Shown one piece after another: positions 26,593 to 32,865 of a stretch of 45,867 bases of DNA. Position numbers and translations under genes: made by a program. The notes under the pieces are model-generated. The model was not told the DNA's origin and made no database searches. It worked only from the letters and a program-made list of their open reading frames with translations. This DNA is from Kribbia dieselivorans NBRC 106261 (GTDB lineage Bacteria > Actinomycetota > Actinomycetes > Actinomycetales > Dermatophilaceae), in the NCBI RefSeq assembly GCF_001552435.1, contig NZ_BCRE01000001.1, positions 1-45,867 of the forward strand, read 5' to 3'. Each line of letters starts with the position of its first letter. Position 1 is the stretch's first letter.

Positions 26593-27704
26593 CCGACCCC
26601 GACCTGGCGCCCTACGACGCCCTGCTGCTGATCTCCTTCGGGGGACCGGAGGGCCCGGACGAGGTGTTGCCGTTCCTGCGGCGCGTCACCGCGGGCCGTG
26701 GCATCCCCGACGAACGGCTCGTCGAGGTCGGGGCGCATTACGACCTCTTCGGCGGGCGCAGCCCCATCAACGACCAGTGCCGGGCGCTCATCGCGGCCCT
26801 GCGCACCGAGCTCGACGGCCGAGGTCTCGACACCCCGATCCTGTGGGGCAATCGCAACAGCGAGCCGTTCCTGGCCGACACGCTGCGTGAGGCGTACGAG
26901 GCCGGCCACCGGCGAATCCTGACGTTGACGACGAGCGCCTGGTCGAGTTACTCCTCGTGTCGGCAGTACCGCGAGAACCTCGCCGACGCGGTGACGACCC
27001 TGATCGAGCAGGGCACCGTGGCCGACGGGGGTGACCTGGTCATCGACAAGGTGCGGACCTACGGCGTGCACCCCGGGTTCGCGGTCACCAACGCCACGCT
27101 CGTAACCGAGGCGGTGCGGGCCGCGGCCGCGCAGTACCGCCCGGAGGAGATCCGCGTGCTGTTCGTCACCCACTCCATCCCCGAGGCGATGGACGAGACC
27201 TCCGGTCCGGGCGACGGCGACGGGAACACGTACTCGCGCCAGCACGCCACCCTCGCCGCCGCGTGCGTGGCGCAGTTCGACGCTCCGGTCGAGGGCGAAC
27301 TCGTCTTCTGCTCACGCTCCGGCCCACCCCACCAGCCGTGGCTCGAACCCGACATCGTCGACCGGTTGGAGGAACTGCCGGCCGAAGGTGTGAAGGCCGT
27401 GATCGTCGCTCCGATCGGCTTCGTCTCGGACCACATGGAGGTCATCTACGACCTGGACGTCGAGGCGGCGGCCGCGTGCGAGCGGCTGGGTCTGGCCATG
27501 ACGCGCGTGCCCACGGTCGGTACCGATCCCGACTTCGTGCGCGGGCTCGTCGACCTCATGCTCGAGCGGGCGGCGGAGTCTCGGGGCGAACCGGTGACGC
27601 GGCCGGTGTGGCCGGCGAACGCAACTCCGATGCCCAGCGTGTGCGCGCCCGGGTGCTGCCCCAACCTCCGCCGGGCCGCCCCGGCCCTGTGCGGACTCGA
27701 CTGA
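26589..27704 (+). CDS. cpfC: Ferrochelatase (coproporphyrin-type of actinobacteria)
   Basis: Inserts ferrous iron into the porphyrin ring in haem synthesis; in actinobacteria the substrate is normally coproporphyrin III. 371 aa. Catalytic features: LLLISFGGPEGPDEVLPFL, THSIPEAM with the metal/porphyrin histidine, and APIGFVSDHMEVIYDLDVE with the acidic pathway. The actinobacterial [2Fe-2S] cysteines appear as CAPGCCPNLRRAAPALCG at the C-terminus, probably with an upstream Cys (SSCRQY). ATG 26589 overlaps the TRIC stop. The inositol-phosphatase-like gene follows after 11 nt, so these are likely one operon. No other haem gene is in the window. Confidence 0.94.
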   Translation: MTDPDLAPYDALLLISFGGPEGPDEVLPFLRRVTAGRGIPDERLVEVGAHYDLFGGRSPINDQCRALIAALRTELDGRGLDTPILWGNRNSEPFLADTLREAYEAGHRRILTLTTSAWSSYSSCRQYRENLADAVTTLIEQGTVADGGDLVIDKVRTYGVHPGFAVTNATLVTEAVRAAAAQYRPEEIRVLFVTHSIPEAMDETSGPGDGDGNTYSRQHATLAAACVAQFDAPVEGELVFCSRSGPPHQPWLEPDIVDRLEELPAEGVKAVIVAPIGFVSDHMEVIYDLDVEAAAACERLGLAMTRVPTVGTDPDFVRGLVDLMLERAAESRGEPVTRPVWPANATPMPSVCAPGCCPNLRRAAPALCGLD

Positions 27705-27715
27705 GAGGTTCTGCG

Positions 27716-28573
27716 ATGACACACCCCGAGGACATCGACGTCATCTCCCTGGCCCGGGTGGCCCGTGAGGTGGCCACCGAGGCGGCCGCGCTCATCGTCG
27801 ACGAGCGCCCGCCCGGCCTGGGCGTCATGACGACGAAGACCTCCGCGGTCGACATCGTCACCGAGATGGACCAGCGCGCCCAGGACCTCCTGCGCCGCCG
27901 ACTGGGTGAACGGCGCCCTGACGACGCGTTCCTCGGCGAGGAGGAGGGCTCGAGCGACGGCACCAGCGCGATCACGTGGGTCGTGGACCCGATCGACGGC
28001 ACCGTCAACTACCTCTACGGCATCCCGGCGTACTGCGTCTCCGTCGCGGCCGTGACGGGCGACCCGCGCGAGGTGGGGCAGTGGCGGCCGGTGGCCGGAG
28101 CCGTCGTCAATCCCGTGACGGGGGAGCGGTTCCACGCCGCCCGGGGCCAAGGGGCGTACCGCGCCGTCGGGGCAGGGGAGGCGACCCGGTTGGCGGCCTC
28201 GGGGGCGAGCGACCTCGCGACCGCGCTGATCGGCACCGGTTTCGGGTACGTGGCGCCGCGCCGTCGCTGGCAGGCCGACGTGTTGGCGCAGGTGCTGCCG
28301 GCCGTGCGGGACATCCGCCGCATGGGCAGCGCCGCGCTCGACCTGTGCCATGTCGCCGACGGGGCCCTCGACGGGTACTACGAGCGCGGACTCAATCCGT
28401 GGGACTTCGCCGCGGGTTGGCTGGTTGCGACCGAGGCAGGTGCGCTGGTCACCGACGAGCACGGCGGAGCGCCGTCGGGGGCGATGATCGTCGCCGCGCG
28501 GCCCGGGCTGCACGCTGCGCTGAGCGGTGAACTGCGCTCCGCGATCGCGGTGGTGACGCCCGAGACGCCGTGA
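27716..28573 (+). CDS. Inositol monophosphatase family protein
   Basis: 285 aa, ATG 27716 with GAGAGG at 27703-27708. Metal-dependent phosphatase with the complete motif set: FLGEEEGSSDG (Glu), WVVDPIDGTVNYLYG (Asp-Pro-x-Asp-Gly-Thr) and LNPWDFAAGWLVATEAGA. It may act on inositol-1-phosphate, fructose-1,6-bisphosphate or a nucleotide bisphosphate; sequence alone does not decide. Downstream of ferrochelatase in the same probable operon, a pairing common in actinobacteria. Confidence 0.9.
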   Translation: MTHPEDIDVISLARVAREVATEAAALIVDERPPGLGVMTTKTSAVDIVTEMDQRAQDLLRRRLGERRPDDAFLGEEEGSSDGTSAITWVVDPIDGTVNYLYGIPAYCVSVAAVTGDPREVGQWRPVAGAVVNPVTGERFHAARGQGAYRAVGAGEATRLAASGASDLATALIGTGFGYVAPRRRWQADVLAQVLPAVRDIRRMGSAALDLCHVADGALDGYYERGLNPWDFAAGWLVATEAGALVTDEHGGAPSGAMIVAARPGLHAALSGELRSAIAVVTPETP

Positions 28574-28653
28574 GGCGGCCGCCGATTCCGGGCGCGATTG
28601 GTCGTCGTCGGCGGGAACTCCGACCCCGGGGATGGCGTTGACGCGTGCGATGA

Positions 28654-28666
28654 GGCACAATGTGCC
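28654..28666. promoter_or_regulatory. Palindrome upstream of DUF4193 gene
   Basis: GGCACA and TGTGCC flank a single A, a perfect 6-bp dyad, located about 90 nt before the DUF4193 start in a 185-nt spacer. TTGACG (28638-28643) lies just before it, but a -10 at normal spacing is not obvious. A protein-binding site is possible; no regulator can be assigned. Confidence 0.35.
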
Positions 28667-28758
28667 GCCGGTACGGGCATAAGCCGCGTTGCCCGCTGCG
28701 TTGCATCGTGACTCATCTGACCCGAACCCAGCGGTTGGATACGAATTGAAAGGGCGAG

Positions 28759-29055
28759 ATGGCAACCGATTACGACGCCCCCCGCAAGACCGACGACGAA
28801 CCCGAGGACTCGATCGAGGAACTCAAGTCCCGTCGCGTCGACAAGAACTCCTCCAGTGTGGACGTCGACGAGACCGAGCACGCGGAGGGCTTCGAGCTGC
28901 CCGGTGCCGACCTGTCCAACGAGGAACTCTCCGTTCGAGTGCTCCCGCGTCAGGCCGACGAGTTCACCTGCTCGGAGTGCTTCCTCGTTCACCACGTGTC
29001 GCAGTTGGCCTCCGACGCCGGTGGAGTCCTGATCTGCACCGAGTGTGCTGCCTGA
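28759..29055 (+). CDS. DUF4193 zinc-ribbon protein
   Basis: 98 aa, ATG 28759 after AAAGGGCGAG. The acidic N-terminal half ([14 protein letters not shown] and [19 protein letters not shown]) and the C-terminal zinc ribbon [11 protein letters not shown]...ICTECAA, giving two Cys-x2-Cys pairs, identify DUF4193. It is nearly universal in actinobacteria and is usually found, as here, immediately upstream of dut. Its function is not established; the ribbon suggests an RNA polymerase or nucleic-acid partner, which is inference. Confidence 0.92.
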   Translation: MATDYDAPRKTDDEPEDSIEELKSRRVDKNSSSVDVDETEHAEGFELPGADLSNEELSVRVLPRQADEFTCSECFLVHHVSQLASDAGGVLICTECAA

Positions 29056-29056
29056 G

Positions 29057-29500
29057 ATGACGGCGCCGCTGGCGGTACGGCTGCGCCGGGTTCATCCCGA
29101 CGCGGTCGTACCGTCGTATGCCCGCGACGGTGATGCCGGTGCGGATCTGAGCGCGGTCACCACGGTGACCCTGGCCCCCGGTGAGCGCGCGCTCGTGCCG
29201 ACCGGGATCGCGCTCGCCCTGCCGCACGGCTACGTCGGCCTGGTCCATCCGCGCTCCGGTCTGGCCGCGCGGCACGGCGTGAGCATCGTCAACGCGCCCG
29301 GCACGGTCGATGCCGGTTACCGTGGCGAGATTCTCGTGAACGTCGTCAATCTCGATCCGACCGAGTCGTTCACCGTCACGGCCGGAGACCGGATCGCGCA
29401 GCTCGTTGTCCAACGCGTCGAGACCTGTGCGTTCGAGGTCGTTGACGAGTTGGAGGACAGCGAGCGCGGCGCCGGCGGGCACGGCTCCAGCGGCCGCTGA
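29057..29500 (+). CDS. dut: dUTP diphosphatase
   Basis: Trimeric dUTPase hydrolysing dUTP to dUMP and diphosphate, keeping uracil out of DNA. 147 aa from ATG 29057, one base after the DUF4193 stop. All five motifs: [35 protein letters not shown] (Asp base and Tyr), GDRIAQLVV, and the C-terminal P-loop-like [10 protein letters not shown]. The phenylalanine usual in the last motif (GGFGSTG) is replaced by histidine (GGHGSSG), which may be tolerated. No ribosome site, consistent with coupling to DUF4193. It complements the uracil glycosylase, which is broken at 16.7-17.6 kb. Confidence 0.94.
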   Translation: MTAPLAVRLRRVHPDAVVPSYARDGDAGADLSAVTTVTLAPGERALVPTGIALALPHGYVGLVHPRSGLAARHGVSIVNAPGTVDAGYRGEILVNVVNLDPTESFTVTAGDRIAQLVVQRVETCAFEVVDELEDSERGAGGHGSSGR

Positions 29501-29515
29501 GCCGCCCCCACTCCT

Positions 29516-29579
29516 CGCCGAGTGATGGTTTCGGGCCGCCGACACGCCGGTGGAGGCGGCCCGAAACCATCTCTCAGCG
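29516..29579 (+). repeat. Long inverted repeat, CGCCGAG-ended family, copy C
   Basis: 25-nt arms (29516-29540 and 29555-29579) match at 23 of 25 positions around a 14-nt loop. The left arm begins CGCCGAGTGATGGTTTCGG; the partner reads CGCTGAGAGATGG when reverse-complemented. The outer 8 bases match copies A and B, while the inner ATGGTTTCGGGCCGCC stem is unique. It lies between dut and the DUF3710 promoter. Confidence 0.7.
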
Positions 29580-29615
29580 AGTGGGCTCAGGCCCCGTACG
29601 TTCAGGTCTCGGGGT

Positions 29616-29621
29616 TAGTAT
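29616..29621 (+). promoter_or_regulatory. Likely -10 of the DUF3710 operon
   Basis: TAGTAT fits the TAnnnT consensus; transcription would begin near 29628, giving a 35-nt leader containing AGGA at 29652-29655. The -35 is not clear. It follows repeat C, which would separate this unit from dut. Confidence 0.45.
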
Positions 29622-29662
29622 CCGAGGGATTCCACACTCACCGCCCACGACAGGACGTGACC

Positions 29663-30343
29663 ATGTTCGGCCGGCGCCGCAAGAACGACAATTCCGTCGA
29701 GACGAACACCCCGGAGTCGGAGGCCACGACCCGCTCGCAGGGGCCGTGGGACATCGCCGAGCAGCCCGACCTCGACGAGCGTGTCGACCTCGGTGCGTTG
29801 CGCCTGCAGGGCGTGCCGGGCCTGGAGTTGCGGCTCGAACTGGACCAGAACACCGGCGAGGTCTCGTCGGCCCACGCCGTGATCGCCGACTCCACGATGC
29901 AGTTGCAGGCCTTTGCCGCGCCGAAGTCCCGAGGGATCTGGGACGACATTCGGGCGGAGATCACCGAGGCCATCACCAGTGGCGGCGGCACCGTCGATGT
30001 GCTCGACGGCGACTTCGGGCCGGAGCTGCGCACCCGGATGCCGCAGGCCGGCCCGGACGGGCGCACTGTGTATGCGCCGGCCCGGTTCGTCGGTGTCGAC
30101 GGGCCCCGGTGGTTCCTGCGGGCCGTGCTCAGTGGCACGGCCGCGATCGATGACGCTGCGGCGGCCCCGCTGCTCGAGGTCGTGCGCACCGCCGTCGTCG
30201 TGCGCGGCGACGGGCCGATGGCGCCGCGCGAACTGCTGCCGCTGACCGTGCCGGAGAACTCGACCCCCGTGGACGAGACCGAACCCACCCGCGACGACCT
30301 CGCCCCCTTCGAGCGGGGACCTGAGATCACTGAGGTGCGGTGA
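29663..30343 (+). CDS. DUF3710 protein
   Basis: 226 aa, ATG 29663 with AGGA 7 nt upstream. Begins MFGRRRKNDNS, followed by GPWDIAEQPD, the usual DUF3710 start, and has QAFAAPKSRGIWDDIRAEI, EITEAITSGGG and RFVGVDGPRWFLRAVLSGTAA in the core. Soluble mixed alpha/beta protein with acidic ends and no membrane segment. Conserved in actinobacteria directly after dut. First gene of a tight three-gene unit with an OB-fold protein (TGATG overlap) and DUF3159. Function unknown. Confidence 0.9.
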   Translation: MFGRRRKNDNSVETNTPESEATTRSQGPWDIAEQPDLDERVDLGALRLQGVPGLELRLELDQNTGEVSSAHAVIADSTMQLQAFAAPKSRGIWDDIRAEITEAITSGGGTVDVLDGDFGPELRTRMPQAGPDGRTVYAPARFVGVDGPRWFLRAVLSGTAAIDDAAAAPLLEVVRTAVVVRGDGPMAPRELLPLTVPENSTPVDETEPTRDDLAPFERGPEITEVR

Positions 30344-30717
30344 TGGCTCGCACGGTCTTCGGTCGATGGGGTCGCGATCTGACGCGCTCGACGAGCGAGG
30401 TCGACGCCAGCGCGTTGGCTGAGGACTCGGCGCGGGTCGGCTGTCAGCACCTCAACGAGTGCGCCGACCGGACCCATGTCAGCGTCGCCGGGGTGCTCAA
30501 CTCGGTGACCCTACGCCCGCGGAAGCACGTGCCGCTGCTCGTGGCCGAGCTGTACGACGGCACCGACACGGTGCGCCTGGTCTGGCTGGGGCGCCGCGCG
30601 ATCCGGGGGATCGAGCCGGGCGTGCACGTGCGCGCCAGCGGGCTGCTGACCCGGTTGGAGGGTCGCCCGACGATCCACAATCCGGCGTACGAGATCATGC
30701 CTGCCCGTGTCCGCTGA
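30343..30717 (+). CDS. OB-fold nucleic-acid-binding domain protein
   Basis: 124 aa from ATG 30343, which overlaps the previous stop as TGATG. The OB-fold spans roughly residues 40-120: THVSVAGVLNSVTLRP, PLLVAELYDGTDTVRLVWLG, and GVHVRASGLLTR, similar to the tRNA_anti-type domain found in DNA polymerase III alpha and RecG. Usual actinobacterial partner of DUF3710. A DNA- or RNA-binding role is inferred from the fold only. The C-terminus overlaps the DUF3159 start by 11 nt. Confidence 0.87.
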   Translation: MARTVFGRWGRDLTRSTSEVDASALAEDSARVGCQHLNECADRTHVSVAGVLNSVTLRPRKHVPLLVAELYDGTDTVRLVWLGRRAIRGIEPGVHVRASGLLTRLEGRPTIHNPAYEIMPARVR

Positions 30718-31384
30718 CGTCGACGAGGACGACCTGACCACGGTCGAGCAGGTGGTGCGCCGTCGGCTCATCACCGCCGTGGGTGGCTGGCGTGGCTCCT
30801 TGGAGGGGTCGCTGCCGATGCTCGTGTTCGTCATCGGTTGGACCGTGACCAAGGACGCCCGCAACTCGCTCGTCGCCGCGGCCATCGTGCTCGGTGTGCT
30901 GGCTGCGGCCCGTGCCATGCAGCGCTCCACCCAGCAGTACGTGTTGGCCTCGGTGTTCGTCACGGCCATTGCGGCGTTCTTCGCGTTGCGTTCGGGGCGC
31001 GCGGAGGACGCGTTCCTGCCGGGCATCCTCACCTCCGGCGCGTACTTCGTCGGTTCGCTGATCTCCATCCTCGTGCGGTGGCCGCTGGTGGGCTTCATGG
31101 TCGGGTTGGCCGATCCGAACTACCGGGAGGACCCGTTCGCCTGGCGGCGTCATCGCGGTGTCGTGCGCGTGAGCGCCCGGCTGACGTGGGTGCTCGTGCT
31201 GCTTTACGCCATCCGGTTCGCCGCGATGTTCCCGATGTACCTGGCCGGCAACATCGCCGTGCTGTCGGTGCTCAAGGTGGCGTTGGGCTGGCCGCTGTGG
31301 ATCGGCGCCCTCGGGGTCATGGCGCTGCTCCTCATGCGGGGGCACACCCCCGTCGATGCGCCGGACGAACCCACCCCGGCCTGA
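30707..31384 (+). CDS. DUF3159 membrane protein
   Basis: 225 aa, GTG 30707 inside the previous gene. Six or so transmembrane helices from residue about 32: GSLPMLVFVIGWTVTKDARNS, LVAAAIVLGVLAAARAM, YVLASVFVTAIAAFFAL, AYFVGSLISILVRWPLVG, LTWVLVLLYAIRFAAMFPMY, then IGALGVMALLLM. The segment LADPNYREDPFAWRRHR is a conserved cytoplasmic loop of DUF3159. Third gene of the DUF3710 unit, commonly next to the TrkA genes as here. Transport substrate unknown. Confidence 0.9.
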   Translation: MSADVDEDDLTTVEQVVRRRLITAVGGWRGSLEGSLPMLVFVIGWTVTKDARNSLVAAAIVLGVLAAARAMQRSTQQYVLASVFVTAIAAFFALRSGRAEDAFLPGILTSGAYFVGSLISILVRWPLVGFMVGLADPNYREDPFAWRRHRGVVRVSARLTWVLVLLYAIRFAAMFPMYLAGNIAVLSVLKVALGWPLWIGALGVMALLLMRGHTPVDAPDEPTPA

Positions 31385-31415
31385 CCGCGCTCCGCTCTGC
31401 CTGACCTCGGTGCGG

Positions 31416-32102
31416 TTACTCCTCGTCGCGGGGGCGGCGACGCTTGCCGGAGCGGAACAGCGACTCGAGCTCGTCCTGGGCCTCGTCGGTGGTGAGGAAG
31501 AACAACTGGTCACTGCCCTCGAGCGAGTCGTCGGCCACCGGGGCGAACGGGCGACCGTTGCGCAGGATGCCGACCAACACGGTGTCCTCGGGTAGGCGCA
31601 CGTCCCCGACCCGCGACCCGACCATCGGGTTCGTGGCCGGCAGCGTCAGCTCGACCATCGACCCGGCACCCTGCTGGAACTGGAAGATCTGCACGAGATC
31701 ACCGACGCTGACGGCCTCCTCGACCAGAGCCGTCATCAGCCGCGGCGTCGAGACCGCGACGTCCACGCCCCAGCCTTCGTCGAACATCCACTCGTTCTTC
31801 GGGTTGTTGACCCGCGCCACCACGCGGGGGACCCCGAACTCGGTCTTGGCCAGCAGCGAGACCACCAGATTGGCCTTGTCGTCGCCGGTCGCCGCCACGC
31901 ACACGTCACACGTGTCCATGCCGACCTCCTGCAGGGTCGAGATCTCGCACGCATCGGCGGCCAGCCACGACGCGTCGGGCACCTTGGCCATGCGCACGTC
32001 GGTGGCGTCCTTGTCGATGAGCAGGACCTCGTGGTCGTTGTAGATGAGTTCGCGGGCGATGGACCGGCCCACACTGCCGGCCCCGGCGATGACGACACGC
32101 AT
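31416..32102 (-). CDS. ceoC: TrkA-type potassium uptake regulator (CeoC-like)
   Basis: 228 aa. RCK_N domain with NAD(H)-binding motif MRVVIAGAGSVGRSIARELI (residues 1-20), acidic residue in LLIDKD, then RVNNPKNEWMFDEGWGVDVAV, followed by an RCK_C/TrkA_C domain from about 140. Such proteins bind nucleotide and gate K+ channels or transporters at the membrane. Second gene of a minus-strand pair with CeoB-like (29-nt gap), the ceoB-ceoC arrangement of actinobacteria. Convergent with DUF3159 (31-nt spacer). No TrkH/KtrB-type channel is encoded nearby; the adjacent transporter is KimA-like. Confidence 0.9.
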   Translation of the reverse strand: MRVVIAGAGSVGRSIARELIYNDHEVLLIDKDATDVRMAKVPDASWLAADACEISTLQEVGMDTCDVCVAATGDDKANLVVSLLAKTEFGVPRVVARVNNPKNEWMFDEGWGVDVAVSTPRLMTALVEEAVSVGDLVQIFQFQQGAGSMVELTLPATNPMVGSRVGDVRLPEDTVLVGILRNGRPFAPVADDSLEGSDQLFFLTTDEAQDELESLFRSGKRRRPRDEE

Positions 32103-32131
32103 GTGAACGATTCTCCTGTCGTGGCCGACGG

Positions 32132-32794
32132 TCAGCGGATGGGCGAGGTGGAGTCGAGGAGCCGCTCGACCTCGTCGACCCGGTGGCGTTCGATGACCAG
32201 GTGCAACGTGTCGCCCTCCTGGTAGACCGTGTCGGGTCCGGGCAGTTGCGCTTCGCCGAGTCGGGTCAGGAAGGCCACCCGCGCCCCGGTCTGCACCTCG
32301 AGGGCCGTCAGTCGCGTGCCCACCCACGCGGCGCTCACCGGCACCTCGGCCACGACGACCCGGCCGGAGGGTTCGGTCAGGGCCGGCACTGCGCCCTGCG
32401 GCAGGAGCTGGCGCAGCATCTGATCGCTGGTCCACTTCACCGTCGCGACGGTGGGGATGCCCAGGCGTTGATAGATCTCGGCGCGGCGGGAGTCGTAGAT
32501 GCGCGCGGCGACGTTCTCGACGCCGTAGGTCTCGCGCGCCACGCGGGCGGCGAGGATGTTGGAGTTGTCGCCGCTGGAGACGGCCGCGAACGCGTACGCC
32601 TCCTCGATGCCGGCCGCGCGCAGGGTGTCGCGGTCGAAACCGACGCCGGTCACCCGGCGCCCCTGGAATTCGGTCCCCAGACGGCGGAACGCCGTCGCAT
32701 CCTGGTCGATGACGGCCACGTCATGGCCGTGTCGCTCCAAGCCCTGGGCCAACGCCGATCCGACGCGCCCACAACCCATGATCACGAAGTGCAC
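32132..32794 (-). CDS. ceoB: TrkA-type potassium uptake regulator (CeoB-like)
   Basis: 220 aa, ATG 32792-32794. Starts MHFVIMGCGRVGSALAQGLE, the Rossmann dinucleotide motif, with VIDQDATAF carrying the acidic residue; SSGDNSNILAARVARETYG follows, and the TrkA_C domain is from about residue 135 (VSAAWVGTRLTALEVQTGA). Shares the RCK architecture with the CeoC-like protein downstream; the pair probably forms a heteromeric regulator. It is transcribed divergently from the KimA-like transporter across only 71 nt, so both promoters share that spacer. Confidence 0.9.
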   Translation of the reverse strand: MHFVIMGCGRVGSALAQGLERHGHDVAVIDQDATAFRRLGTEFQGRRVTGVGFDRDTLRAAGIEEAYAFAAVSSGDNSNILAARVARETYGVENVAARIYDSRRAEIYQRLGIPTVATVKWTSDQMLRQLLPQGAVPALTEPSGRVVVAEVPVSAAWVGTRLTALEVQTGARVAFLTRLGEAQLPGPDTVYQEGDTLHLVIERHRVDEVERLLDSTSPIR

Positions 32795-32827
32795 GACCCG
32801 ACGCTACACCGCCGAAGGGGTTGCTCA

Positions 32828-32857
32828 TTGTTCGTCGCGCGGTCGGGGGTTTACAGT
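32828..32857 (+). promoter_or_regulatory. Likely promoter of the KimA-like gene
   Basis: TTGTTC (32828-32833) and TACAGT (32852-32857) are separated by 18 nt. GTG 32866 lies 8 nt after the -10 and has no ribosome site, so a leaderless message is likely. The 71-nt divergent spacer is too short for a c-di-AMP riboswitch such as that before Bacillus kimA. Confidence 0.5.
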
Positions 32858-32865
32858 GGTCAATC

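Noticed and set aside
32795-32865. c-di-AMP (ydaO-type) riboswitch before the KimA-like gene
   Set aside because: Only 71 nt separate the divergent genes and the -10 lies close to the GTG, leaving no room for the large aptamer.
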